Part shown: one piece after another, positions 1 through 7,050 of the stretch
Position numbering within the stretch: the stretch's first letter is position 1
How the letters are laid out: every line of letters begins with the position of its first letter
Origin: an uncultured Treponema sp.
Lineage (GTDB): Bacteria; Spirochaetota; Spirochaetia; Treponematales; Treponemataceae
Length of the DNA: 18,596 nt
Direction of reading: 5' to 3'
NCBI GenBank assembly: GCA_947176045.1
Contig: CAMWPF010000006.1
Coordinates: forward strand, 1 to 18,596
Position numbers and translations under genes: made by a program
The notes under the pieces: generated by a model
Databases searched by the model: none
What the model saw: only the letters and a program-made list of their open reading frames with translations
Told to the model about the DNA's origin: nothing

Positions 1-359
1 AACATGAAGATGGTCGTTCCTACGGCGTCTCCGGCGGCGCGCGGCTTCTGCTCGCCGATGTGGCGTCCGATGATGACGGTGGAGCCCATCGCGAGGCTCG
101 TGATGATGAACGTCAGCATCTGCATGAACGTGCTGCCCGTCCCGACGGCGGATATGCTTGCGGCGTCTCCGAATTTTCCGACGACGAGCAGATCGACCGC
201 GCCGTATGCGGCTTGAAGGACGAGCGCGCCGAGCACCGGTACGGCAAATCTGATGAGCGCGCCGAACACGGAGCCTTCGACGAACGAGCGCCTGTCCTGT
301 CTCGCGGGCGCCTGTTCTTCCGCGCCGTTCTTCATGCTGTCTTTCATTTCATATTCCAT
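1..359 (-). CDS. MATE-family multidrug/cation efflux transporter, N-terminal part (cut by window edge)
   Basis: Reading leftward from an ATG at 359, 119 codons are open to the window edge. The product begins with a charged, non-hydrophobic stretch (residues 1-26), then SVFGALIRFAVPVLGALVLQ as a first membrane helix (about 30-49), followed by YGAVDLLVVGKFGD and AVGTGSTFMQ, ending in GSTVIIGRHIGEQ. These are hallmarks of the first helices of MatE (DinF/NorM-like) transporters, inner-membrane antiporters that expel drugs or metabolites using Na+ or H+. The full family length is about 450 residues, so roughly three quarters lies outside the window. The start is supported by GGAGG at 376-372, though its 12-nt spacing is long. 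The gene follows a marR repressor by 42 nt on the same strand, the usual arrangement for repressor-controlled efflux. The substrate cannot be read from the sequence. Confidence 0.88.
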   Translation of the reverse strand, partial: MEYEMKDSMKNGAEEQAPARQDRRSFVEGSVFGALIRFAVPVLGALVLQAAYGAVDLLVVGKFGDAASISAVGTGSTFMQMLTFIITSLAMGSTVIIGRHIGEQKPRAAGDAVGTTIFM

Positions 360-365
360 AGCTTT

Positions 366-377
366 TGGAGGCCTCCA
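366..377. repeat. 12-bp palindrome containing the ribosome-binding site of the MATE gene
   Basis: TGGAGGCCTCCA is perfectly self-complementary and holds the only good Shine-Dalgarno candidate (GGAGG, minus strand 376-372) ahead of the MATE ATG at 359. In RNA it could fold only into a short stem with a 4-nt loop, or pair between molecules, so an effect on translation is possible but weak. Confidence 0.4.
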
Positions 378-401
378 TGCTGCCGTGCGTCCGCGGAACG
401 T

Positions 402-842
402 TCAGCGGCGTTCACGGGGAATCGTCTCTTCGAGGCGGCTGAAGAGGCGGAGCGCCTCCTCGGCCTGCTCCCCGGAAATGTCGCCCATCGCCGCCGCCCA
501 TTTTTCGTGGAAGGTCAGGACGTAGCGTTCAAGGCATGATTCGCCTGCGGGCGTAAGCCCGAGGAGGACTGCGCGCTTGTCCGTGGAGTCCGGGCGCTTT
601 TCCAAAAGGCCGAGCGACTCCAGTTCCTGAACCAGCTTTGTGACGCTGGGCATGGTGATTTGGAATCGGGCGCTGACATCGCTGACGCGGCAGACGCCGC
701 GTCTTTCCAGAACGTCGTGGACGGTATCGAGGGCGCGCAGATGGCACGGCTTGAGTCCGTCCGGCAGCTTTTGCAGCGTTCCGGCAATCCGCCGGGCGAC
801 AAAGCAGGCGTCCAGAAGCTTCTTGAAGTCGTCCGTTCTCAT
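402..842 (-). CDS. MarR-family winged-helix transcriptional regulator
   Basis: 146 residues, the normal size for MarR proteins, which act as dimeric DNA-binding repressors often released by phenolic or drug-like ligands. An N-terminal helical part (about 1-45) precedes the winged helix: VSDVSARFQITMPSVTKLVQ (53-72) supplies the helix-turn-helix, and EKRPDSTDKRAVLLGLT (81-97) is the wing with the usual D-x-R type motif. A C-terminal dimerisation helix follows. The ATG at 842 is chosen because GGAGGA sits 6-11 nt upstream and the protein then starts where the family starts. The frame stays open back to 1205, but that extension crosses the promoter and the divergent gene. The MATE gene lies 42 nt downstream, so efflux control is the likely role. 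It is probably autoregulated through the inverted repeat at 888-902. Confidence 0.92.
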   Translation of the reverse strand: MRTDDFKKLLDACFVARRIAGTLQKLPDGLKPCHLRALDTVHDVLERRGVCRVSDVSARFQITMPSVTKLVQELESLGLLEKRPDSTDKRAVLLGLTPAGESCLERYVLTFHEKWAAAMGDISGEQAEEALRLFSRLEETIPRERR

Positions 843-887
843 CCTGCTCCTCCGTTTTCCGTTCCGCGGAAATGATTTCTTGAAATA

Positions 888-902
888 ATTACTTTTAGTA
901 AT
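888..902. promoter_or_regulatory. Probable MarR operator (perfect inverted repeat)
   Basis: ATTACT-TTT-AGTAAT: 6-bp arms around a 3-nt centre, with a further outer pair GAAAT (882-886) and ATTTC (905-909) that extends the symmetry after a one-base offset. It lies just downstream of the marR -10 box, at about +10 to +24, where bound repressor would block transcription. Length and symmetry fit known MarR-family sites. Binding itself is inferred. Confidence 0.65.
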
Positions 903-918
903 CAATTTCAGTGTCATG

Positions 919-947
919 ACGATATCAGAACGGACGGATTGTGTCAA
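919..947 (-). promoter_or_regulatory. Sigma-70-type promoter of the marR-MATE operon
   Basis: On the minus strand, TTGACA (947-942) is followed after exactly 17 nt by TATCGT (924-919). Transcription should begin near 912, giving a leader of about 70 nt with a proper Shine-Dalgarno site before marR. Confidence 0.6.
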
Positions 948-966
948 TGTCCCGCCTGCACGGCAT

Positions 967-995
967 TTGCAAAAGCCGCGTCCGGCTGATACAAT
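967..995 (+). promoter_or_regulatory. Promoter of the M48 protease gene, directly abutting the start codon
   Basis: TTGCAA (967-972), a 17-nt spacer and TACAAT (990-995) make a near-consensus promoter. Only 7 nt separate the -10 box from the ATG at 1003, so transcription would begin at or next to the start codon. The -10 box lies inside the inverted repeat GCTGAT-ACA-ATCAGC (985-999). Confidence 0.6.
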
Positions 996-999
996 CAGC
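985..999. repeat. Perfect inverted repeat over the -10 box of the M48 gene
   Basis: GCTGAT-ACA-ATCAGC, 6-bp arms with a 3-nt centre, has the same geometry as the 888-902 site but a different sequence. Its position over the -10 hexamer would suit a repressor operator. No candidate repressor for this sequence is visible. Confidence 0.4.
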
Positions 1000-1002
1000 G
1001 CT

Positions 1003-2346
1003 ATGAATGCAGTCGATTTTTCAAATGTCTTTGTGATTGTCTTTCTGGCGGGAACGGCGTTCCAGTTCGTGCTGGAGCAGTTTTTGGAATTCCAGAACTG
1101 GCGCGCGCGGCGGAAGGACGGCGCGGACGTTCCGGCGCTCCTGTCCGACGTTCCGGCGGCGGCTTCCTTGAACAAGGAGAAGCGCGCGGAGATCGCCGCG
1201 TACAAGAACGCGCGCTACGCTTCGTGGATTCCGTCGTCCGCCGTGTCGTTCGCGGTGTCGCTCGCGCTCGTCTGCACGGGATTTTATCCGTGGATTTTCA
1301 ATATTGTCTGCCGCGCGACCGGCATTCCGTCGGGATTCGGCAGCCTGTTTGCCTGCGCGCTGCTGTTCTTTGTTCTGGCGTCCCTGCCGGAATCGCTCCT
1401 GTCGCTTCCGTTCGAACTGTATCAGGAATTCGTGGTGGAACGGCGCTTCGGATTTTCAAAGATGACGCTCCGGCTGTGGATTCTGGACGAACTGAAGTCG
1501 CTCGCCGTCTCGCTTGTGATGTCGGCGGCGCTGCTCGCCGCGATGTCCGCCGTCCTGACGCTCCTTCCAAACCAGTGGTGGATTGTCCTCGCCGCAGTCT
1601 TTTTTGCAGTTACGCTTGGCGTGCAGGCGCTGTACCCGCTGGTCGTCGCGCCGCTGTTCAACACGTTCACGCCGCTTGCGGACGGCGCGCTCAAGGACGC
1701 GATTTCCGCGCTCATGGAACGGAACGGATTTCGTATCAGCGGCATTTTCGTCATGGACGCCTCGAAGCGGAGCAGGCATTCCAACGCCTATTTCGGCGGC
1801 TTGGGAAAGTCGAAGCGGATCGTCCTGTACGACACGTTGGTGGAGCAGCTGTCGGCGGACGAGCTTGCCGCGGTTCTCGGACACGAACTGGGGCACTGCA
1901 AGCTGCACCACATCCTGCGGCGCGTCTGCGTCATGCTTCCGGCGGAATTCCTGCTGATGTTCCTGCTGTACTGGTGCGCGCGGATTCCGTCGCTCTACAC
2001 GGGCTTCGGATTTGCGGTTGCGCCGGAAATGGTGGAGCCGCTGCAATTTCTCGGCGTGTTCCTGGCTTCCTTGGTTGCCGCGCCGTTGGGAACGGTCTTC
2101 GCGCCGCTCGTCAACTTCTTTTCGCGGCGTGATGAATATGCCGCCGACCGGTTTTCCGCGCGCGCTTCGGGAATGCCGGAGGCGCTCGTTTCCGGGCTTG
2201 TCAAGCTGAACATCGAAAACCTTTCCGACGTTCAGCCGTCGCCGCTCTATGTGTTCTGGAACTATTCCCACCCGACGCTGCTGGAGCGGATTGCCGCGCT
2301 CAAAAGGCTGGCGGCGGAACCGGCAGATTCTGCCGTGCGGAAGTGA
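1003..2346 (+). CDS. M48-family (Ste24/CAAX-protease-like) integral membrane zinc metallopeptidase
   Basis: 447 residues, matching Ste24-type proteases. The N-terminal part has several membrane helices, including VFVIVFLAGTAFQFVLEQF (about 9-27) and the paired segments after residue 170. The catalytic part has the zinc motif HELGH at 294-298 and the third ligand E378 in RRDEYAAD. The family segments PLVVAPLFNTFTPL, RHSNAYFGG and YSHPTLLERI are all present, so the enzyme looks intact. Yeast Ste24 trims prenylated proteins and clears jammed translocons. Bacterial members are usually linked to membrane-protein quality control, so substrate is uncertain here. The ATG at 1003 is preferred over 916 because the family N-terminus begins there and a promoter ends 7 nt before it. 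There is no Shine-Dalgarno sequence. It is divergent from marR, with the two -35 boxes 19 bp apart. Confidence 0.9.
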   Translation: MNAVDFSNVFVIVFLAGTAFQFVLEQFLEFQNWRARRKDGADVPALLSDVPAAASLNKEKRAEIAAYKNARYASWIPSSAVSFAVSLALVCTGFYPWIFNIVCRATGIPSGFGSLFACALLFFVLASLPESLLSLPFELYQEFVVERRFGFSKMTLRLWILDELKSLAVSLVMSAALLAAMSAVLTLLPNQWWIVLAAVFFAVTLGVQALYPLVVAPLFNTFTPLADGALKDAISALMERNGFRISGIFVMDASKRSRHSNAYFGGLGKSKRIVLYDTLVEQLSADELAAVLGHELGHCKLHHILRRVCVMLPAEFLLMFLLYWCARIPSLYTGFGFAVAPEMVEPLQFLGVFLASLVAAPLGTVFAPLVNFFSRRDEYAADRFSARASGMPEALVSGLVKLNIENLSDVQPSPLYVFWNYSHPTLLERIAALKRLAAEPADSAVRK

Positions 2347-2348
2347 AC

Positions 2349-2377
2349 TTGACACTGCGAAAAGTCTAAAGTATTCT
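2349..2377 (+). promoter_or_regulatory. Promoter of the SLBB export-protein gene
   Basis: A consensus TTGACA (2349-2354), 17-nt spacer and TATTCT (2372-2377) begin 3 nt after the protease stop codon. The -10 box ends 13 nt before the ATG at 2391, leaving a predicted leader of about 7 nt without a Shine-Dalgarno sequence. The gene therefore appears to be transcribed independently of the protease. Confidence 0.65.
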
Positions 2378-2390
2378 TTTTACACAAAAT

Positions 2391-4061
2391 ATGAAAAAAC
2401 CAATTTCGTTCATTCAGTTTCCTGCCGCCCTGCTTTTTCTGATGTTCTGCATGGGAGCGGCCGGCGCGCAAAGCAGCCTGTATGAATTCAGCGGCCTGCA
2501 GAACGCCAATGACTTTTCAAATCCGGGAAGCACGGCGCAGACGCAGTCGTCATCGCCGTATTCGGGAACGGGGAGCGCGTCGCAGGCGCAGTCGGGCAAT
2601 CTGCCCCAGAACAACGGAACGGCGGGACAGGCTCCGCAGACGCTTCAGGACAGCGCGGCTTCCGCCGCAAAGTCAGGCGTTGCTCCGGAAGAAAATCTTG
2701 TCGTGAACGCAAAGCTTGCAATGGCGTCCAAAGACTATCCCGTTACCGCGGGCGACACCTATTCGCTTTCGTTCGTCGTCCGCAACGAAATTATGACGTT
2801 CGCCGTTCCGGTGGATTCCAGCTACCAGATCAAGGTCGCGAACCTTGCGGTCATCAACGGCCGGGGAAAGACGTTCCTCGAGTTGAAGAAGCAGGTGGAG
2901 GAAGTGGTCAACAAGAACTATCCGCTGTCCGGCGTGCAGTTCTTCATCCTTCAGCCGTCCATCTTCAATATTGTGGTTTCTGGAGAAGTGCGTATGACGA
3001 CGGAGAAGAAGGCGTGGGCGCTCAGCCGGCTTTCTTCGGTCATTGCCGACGCCCTCACCGACGATTCTTCGACGCGGGACATCGTGGTTGTCTCGGAAGA
3101 CGGCACGGAGCGCTCATATGATTTGTTCAAGGCGGAGCGCGACGGCGACCTGCGGCAGGATCCGTATATGCGTCCCGGCGACCGGGTCGTCGTGGGCAGG
3201 AGCGCCCGCAAGACGACGGTTTTCGGGGCGGTGAAGCGGCCGGGACGCTATGACTTGCTTGAGGGCGAGGGCGTGCAGGAATTGGTGGAGCTGTACGGCG
3301 GCGGACTTGCGGAAAGCGCGGACGTTTCCCGCATTGAAATATACCGCACGGACGGCGAGTACAATTCATCCGGACGGAAAATCTATTTGTCCGGGCTTGA
3401 GGGAAACTATCCGCTTGCGAATTCGGACAGCGTGTATGTTTCCAGCTATCAGGACTTGCGGCCTGTCGTATTCATCGAAGGTTCGGTCGCCGTCAATCAG
3501 GAGAATTCAAATCTTGTGTCGTCGAACCGTGTGATTGTTCCGTTCGATGCGGGGGAGAACTATTCCTTCCTTGTCCGCCGGAACAAGGAGCTGTTCACGG
3601 CGTCGTCCGATCTGGAGCACGCCTACATCAACCGCAAGGGAGCCGTCATTTTGATGGATCTGCGGGAAATCCTGTACAACGACAATTATTATGCGCAGGA
3701 AAATGCGGAAGAATACGATGTGCTGGTGGTTCCGTTCAAGCAGTCGTTTGTGTCGGTGGCGGGCGCGGTGAAGACGCCGGGACGGTATCCGTATGTCCCC
3801 GACCGCGGCTGGGAATACTACATCGGACTTGCGGGCGGATTCGACAAGTCGATGAATTCGGGCGAAAAGATAACCATCTGCGACAAGGACGGCAATGTAT
3901 ATGACAAGTCGGAACCTATCGTTCCAGAAAGCACGATAACGGCAAAGACGAATTCGTTCATGTACCATGTCAAGGACGCGCTGCCGATCATCACGACGAT
4001 TCTGACGGCAATATCGACGACGGTTACGGTCATGGTCGCGGCCGGCGTGTTCAACAAATAG
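2391..4061 (+). CDS. SLBB-domain polysaccharide-export protein (Wza-like outer-membrane family)
   Basis: 556 residues. A signal peptide (MKK, then FPAALLFLMFCMGAAGA) should be cut after residue 26; the region lacks a lipobox, so it is not an obvious lipoprotein. Residues about 40-95 are Ser/Gln/Gly-rich and probably disordered. The Poly_export domain spans about 116-200 (YPVTAGDTYSLSF ... FNIVVSGEV). Two clear SLBB beta-grasp modules follow at about 275-320 (TVFGAVKRPGRYDLLEGEG) and 453-500 (SVAGAVKTPGRYPYVPDRG), with a weaker one near 360-400. A final hydrophobic helix (about 530-554) matches the C-terminal membrane helix of Wza. The family forms rings that pass exopolysaccharide across the outer membrane. 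No tyrosine kinase, phosphatase, glycosyltransferase or polymerase gene adjoins it, so the polymer and even an export role are inferred. Its stop lies 6 nt from the convergent proC stop. Confidence 0.85.
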   Translation: MKKPISFIQFPAALLFLMFCMGAAGAQSSLYEFSGLQNANDFSNPGSTAQTQSSSPYSGTGSASQAQSGNLPQNNGTAGQAPQTLQDSAASAAKSGVAPEENLVVNAKLAMASKDYPVTAGDTYSLSFVVRNEIMTFAVPVDSSYQIKVANLAVINGRGKTFLELKKQVEEVVNKNYPLSGVQFFILQPSIFNIVVSGEVRMTTEKKAWALSRLSSVIADALTDDSSTRDIVVVSEDGTERSYDLFKAERDGDLRQDPYMRPGDRVVVGRSARKTTVFGAVKRPGRYDLLEGEGVQELVELYGGGLAESADVSRIEIYRTDGEYNSSGRKIYLSGLEGNYPLANSDSVYVSSYQDLRPVVFIEGSVAVNQENSNLVSSNRVIVPFDAGENYSFLVRRNKELFTASSDLEHAYINRKGAVILMDLREILYNDNYYAQENAEEYDVLVVPFKQSFVSVAGAVKTPGRYPYVPDRGWEYYIGLAGGFDKSMNSGEKITICDKDGNVYDKSEPIVPESTITAKTNSFMYHVKDALPIITTILTAISTTVTVMVAAGVFNK

Positions 4062-4067
4062 CGCCTT

Positions 4068-4868
4068 CTACCGCCTTGCCAGCTCCTGCGACTTCTTCCA
4101 CGCGGCGGTTGCGGCGTCGATGACTGCGCCGCGGAAGCCGCTGCCTTCCAATGCGGCGACGGCTTCGATGGTGGTTCCCGCCGGGGAGCAGACGGCGTCC
4201 TTAAGTTCCGCCGGACATGAGCCTGTTTCCAGAACCATCGCCGCCGCGCCCTTCAGCGTCTGTGCGGCATAGATGTACGCCTGCGCGCGCGGCATTCCGA
4301 ACCTGACGGCGGCGTCTGCCAGCGCTTCCAAAAAGATGAACGCGTATGCCGGCCCCGAGCCGCTGACGGCGGTAACGCAGTCCATGAGCCGTTCGTCGAC
4401 GGCCTCCACCTTTCCGGCGAAGCCGAGGAGCCGTGCGACTTCCGCGCGGTCGGCGGCAGGAACGTCGTCCGTGCAGCAGAGCGCGGTCATCGCCTCTCCG
4501 ATTTTTGCGGGCATATTCGGCATGATGCGGATGTACGGCGCTCGGTGGACTTCGGCGAGCTGCTTCAATGAAATTCCTGCCGCCATCGAGATGATGACTG
4601 CTGATTCTTCCAGCGACTTTCTGATGCCTTCCAGCACTTCCCGAACGAGCGCCGGCTTGACGGCGAGAAAGACGTATTTTGCGCCGGAAACGGCGGCGTC
4701 GTTTGTCTCCGCGGCGCGGCAGCCGTTTTCTGCGGCGAAGCGCTGCGCGTTGGCGAAGCGCCTTGCCGTTACGGTTACCGTGTCCGCGCCTCCGTTCCTA
4801 CAGATTGCGCTCATAATCGCGCCGCCCATCGAACCGCATCCGATGCAGGCGATTTTGTTCTGTTCCAT
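4068..4868 (-). CDS. proC: Pyrroline-5-carboxylate reductase
   Basis: 266 residues, the normal length. This cytosolic enzyme reduces 1-pyrroline-5-carboxylate to proline with NAD(P)H, the last step of proline synthesis. The Rossmann fold starts with IGCGSMGGAI (9-18). FLAVKP (67-72) and IRIMPNMP (113-120) are typical of the cofactor and substrate region. The C-terminal all-helical dimer domain holds the signature VSGSGPAYAF (168-177) and the conserved CSPAGTTIEA (227-236). The ATG at 4868 is preceded by AAGGAG about 11 nt upstream. It is the last gene of the minus-strand operon, 43 nt after proB, with a stable hairpin in that gap. No terminator fits between its stop and the convergent SLBB gene. 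Confidence 0.96.
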   Translation of the reverse strand: MEQNKIACIGCGSMGGAIMSAICRNGGADTVTVTARRFANAQRFAAENGCRAAETNDAAVSGAKYVFLAVKPALVREVLEGIRKSLEESAVIISMAAGISLKQLAEVHRAPYIRIMPNMPAKIGEAMTALCCTDDVPAADRAEVARLLGFAGKVEAVDERLMDCVTAVSGSGPAYAFIFLEALADAAVRFGMPRAQAYIYAAQTLKGAAAMVLETGSCPAELKDAVCSPAGTTIEAVAALEGSGFRGAVIDAATAAWKKSQELARR

Positions 4869-4893
4869 AATTGGTTTGTCTCCTTCGGCTTGC

Positions 4894-4910
4894 GGACGGC
4901 CGCGCCGTCC
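4894..4910 (-). other. Intercistronic hairpin between proB and proC
   Basis: GGACGGC (4894-4900) and GCCGTCC (4904-4910) form a 7-bp GC-rich stem with a 3-nt loop, directly after the proB stop and before the proC Shine-Dalgarno site. No T-run follows it in the direction of transcription, so it is not an intrinsic terminator. It could protect the proAB message end, slow readthrough or influence proC translation. Confidence 0.55.
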
Positions 4911-4911
4911 A

Positions 4912-5742
4912 TTATTTTATTTCGTTGAGAAGGCAGTTTTCCTTGCCGATGAAGAGCGTGCTGCGCAGTCCGCCGGATTTCAGAAGGAGCAGGCTGTCCG
5001 GGCGGCTGCCGTTCGCGAGGATCATCGGGATGCCGTAGGACGCCGCCTTTTCTGCCGCCTGAAGCTTTGTTTCGATGCCGCCGGTTCCGAAGCTGTTTTC
5101 CGCGCCGATGGTGATGCCTGCCCGGAGCGCCGGAATGTCCGGCACCACTTCGATGAGCCTGGCGTCCGCGCACGTCTTCGGATTGTCGGTGTACACGCCG
5201 TCGATGTCGCTGAACAGGATGAGCAGATCCGCGCTCCAGAGGATTGCAGTGAGCGCGCTCAAATTGTCGTTGTCGCCGATTTTGATTTCATCGAACGAGA
5301 CGGAATCGTTTTCGTTGATGATGGGAACGACGCCTTCGTCCACGAGCGTGAAGATTGTGTTCCGCATATTGAGCGTTCGGTGGTCGTCCTCGAAATCTTC
5401 CTTTGTAAGGAGCAGCTGCCCGATGTGCAGGTTCTGCCTGCCGAACGCGAGGCGCCACTGGTTCATCAGCTCCACCTGCCCGATTGCGCAGAGCGCCTGC
5501 CGGTAATGGACGTCGCGCCGGCGCGCCCAGCCGTGGATGGTTGCAAGGCCGCTTACCTGCGCGCCGGACGAGACGAGGACGATCTGCTTGCCTTCATCTG
5601 CGAGCGTCCGGCACTGCCGCGCGAATTCCTGCATGAATTCGATGTCCGGCGTTCCGTCGGCCTTGGCGAGCGTGCTGCTTCCGATTTTTATGACGATTTT
5701 CCGTGCCGCGGCGATGGCGGCGGACGATGTGGTTTCTGTCAT
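4912..5742 (-). CDS. proB: Glutamate 5-kinase (short form without PUA domain)
   Basis: 276 residues. The enzyme phosphorylates the gamma-carboxyl of glutamate with ATP, the first and normally feedback-inhibited step of proline synthesis. The amino-acid-kinase fold is complete: IVIKIGSSTL (16-25) for ATP phosphates, VSSGA (57-61), INENDSV (142-148), IGDNDNLSA (155-163), DIDGVYTDNP (179-188) and GTGGIETKLQAA (219-230). E. coli ProB has about 367 residues, with a C-terminal PUA domain that is absent here; short forms are common in several bacterial phyla. The start is fixed by a 4-nt ATGA overlap with the proA stop, which implies translational coupling. An upstream in-frame extension would lie inside proA and is rejected. 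Confidence 0.95.
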   Translation of the reverse strand: MTETTSSAAIAAARKIVIKIGSSTLAKADGTPDIEFMQEFARQCRTLADEGKQIVLVSSGAQVSGLATIHGWARRRDVHYRQALCAIGQVELMNQWRLAFGRQNLHIGQLLLTKEDFEDDHRTLNMRNTIFTLVDEGVVPIINENDSVSFDEIKIGDNDNLSALTAILWSADLLILFSDIDGVYTDNPKTCADARLIEVVPDIPALRAGITIGAENSFGTGGIETKLQAAEKAASYGIPMILANGSRPDSLLLLKSGGLRSTLFIGKENCLLNEIK

Positions 5743-7034
5743 CGCGTCTGTCCGTCTCCATCGATGAGGTATTTTGTCGTCGTCAGCGCCCGGATGCCCA
5801 TCGGCCCGCGCGCGTGCAGCTTCTGCGTGCTGATTCCCAGCTCCGCCCCGAATCCGAATTCGCCGCCGTCGGTGAAGCGCGTGGAGCAGTTCACGTAGAC
5901 GCACGCCGCGTCCACTTCCGCTTGGAATTTCCTGGCGGCGCTCCGGCTTTCGGTGATGATGGATTCGGAATGGCGCGTGTTGTGCGCGTTTATGTAGGAA
6001 ACGGCTTCGTCGAGCGAGGCGACTGCCTTGACCGTGCAGGCAAAGTCGAGGAATTCGCAGCCGAAGTCGCGCTCCTCAGCGCGGACGACGCAGTTCCTGC
6101 CGTACCGTGTGTTCCGCGGCGCGGCGTTCGCGGCCGCCTCCGCAAGGATTGGGAAGCACGTTCCGTCCGCATGAAGCTCCGCCCTGCCGCCGAAGCGCGC
6201 TTCCAGCAGCGGGAGGAACTGGGCGCACGCCGCCTTGTGGACGAGGATGCATTCGATTGCGTTGCAGACGCTCGGCCGTTGCAGCTTCGCGTTTTCGGCG
6301 ATGCGCGCCGCCATCTCCAGATCCGCCGACTCATCGACGTACAGATGGCAGACGCCGCTTCCTGTTTCAATGACTGGAACCTTCGCATTCTCAACGACGT
6401 TCTGAATCAGCTTCGCGCCGCCGCGCGGCAGGACGACGTCGATTTTTCCTGCCGCTGAAAGAATCTGGCGCACGTCCTCATGGGAAGGCTCCGGCTCGAC
6501 GAGCGCAACCGCCTCTGGAATTCCGTCCGCGCCGTCTGAGGAAAGCCCTTCCTTGATTGCGGCGACGATGGCGCGGTTCGAGCGTACTGCCGACGACGAG
6601 CCGCGCAGCAGGATTGCGTTGCCGCTTTTGTAGGCGAGGCAGAAGGCGTCCGCCGTAACGTTCGGACGGCTTTCATAAATGATTGCGGCGACGCCGAGCG
6701 GCACGCGCACCTGGCGGATGGTCATGCCGGCGGGCGTCTTCCAGCCGGCGGTCTCTTCGCCGATGGGATCTGTCTGCGCGATGACTGTCTCCATGCTTTT
6801 CAAGATGCCGTCAATCCGCGCGTCGTCCAGCATGAGCCGCTCGATTAAGGACGCGCTCGTTCCGGCGGCATGTGCGGCGCGGATGTCTTCCGCGTTTGCG
6901 GCGAGGATTGCGCCGCGGTTTTTCTGAATGGAACTGGCGGCCGCCGCGAGCGCGCGGTTCTTCTGCGCCGCGGTGCGGACTGCAAGGGCGGCGGCGGCGC
7001 TTCGGAGCGGGCCGCAGATGGAATCGATGTTCAT
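5739..7034 (-). CDS. proA: Gamma-glutamyl phosphate reductase (glutamate-5-semialdehyde dehydrogenase)
   Basis: 431 residues, the usual length. It reduces the unstable product of ProB to glutamate semialdehyde with NADPH. Visible family features are GVAAIIYESRPNVTADAF (114-131), the catalytic cysteine C257 in LQRPSVCNA (251-259), and the signature region 381-412, which reads NCSTRFTDGGEFGFGAELG then STQKLHARGPMG. The usual form of that signature is VNASTRF, so Cys383 replaces the common alanine; this is probably harmless. The ATG at 7034 is chosen because the family N-terminus starts there; the longer frame to 7160 overlaps the upstream gene. No clear Shine-Dalgarno is seen, so re-initiation from the upstream stop 16 nt away is likely. 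Its own stop overlaps the proB start by 4 nt. Confidence 0.96.
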   Translation of the reverse strand: MNIDSICGPLRSAAAALAVRTAAQKNRALAAAASSIQKNRGAILAANAEDIRAAHAAGTSASLIERLMLDDARIDGILKSMETVIAQTDPIGEETAGWKTPAGMTIRQVRVPLGVAAIIYESRPNVTADAFCLAYKSGNAILLRGSSSAVRSNRAIVAAIKEGLSSDGADGIPEAVALVEPEPSHEDVRQILSAAGKIDVVLPRGGAKLIQNVVENAKVPVIETGSGVCHLYVDESADLEMAARIAENAKLQRPSVCNAIECILVHKAACAQFLPLLEARFGGRAELHADGTCFPILAEAAANAAPRNTRYGRNCVVRAEERDFGCEFLDFACTVKAVASLDEAVSYINAHNTRHSESIITESRSAARKFQAEVDAACVYVNCSTRFTDGGEFGFGAELGISTQKLHARGPMGIRALTTTKYLIDGDGQTR

Positions 7035-7050
7035 GGCTGCGTGCGGGAGG

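Noticed and set aside
842..1205. Longer N-terminus for the MarR protein
   Set aside because: The extension runs through its own promoter, the operator-like repeat and the divergent protease gene. The ATG at 842 has a good Shine-Dalgarno site.
1456..2355. Minus-strand open frame (299 codons) opposite the M48 protease
   Set aside because: Arg/Gln-rich antisense shadow; the plus-strand frame carries HELGH and the other Ste24 motifs.
4894..4910. proB-proC hairpin considered as an intrinsic terminator
   Set aside because: In the direction of transcription it is followed by mixed sequence, not a U-tract. The A/T-rich run is on the other side, within the proB end.
4273..5898. Long plus-strand open frame (541 codons) opposite proC and proB
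   Set aside because: It is the antisense shadow of two certain enzymes in a GC-rich region. Its translation is low-complexity Arg/Ala-rich text with no family features.
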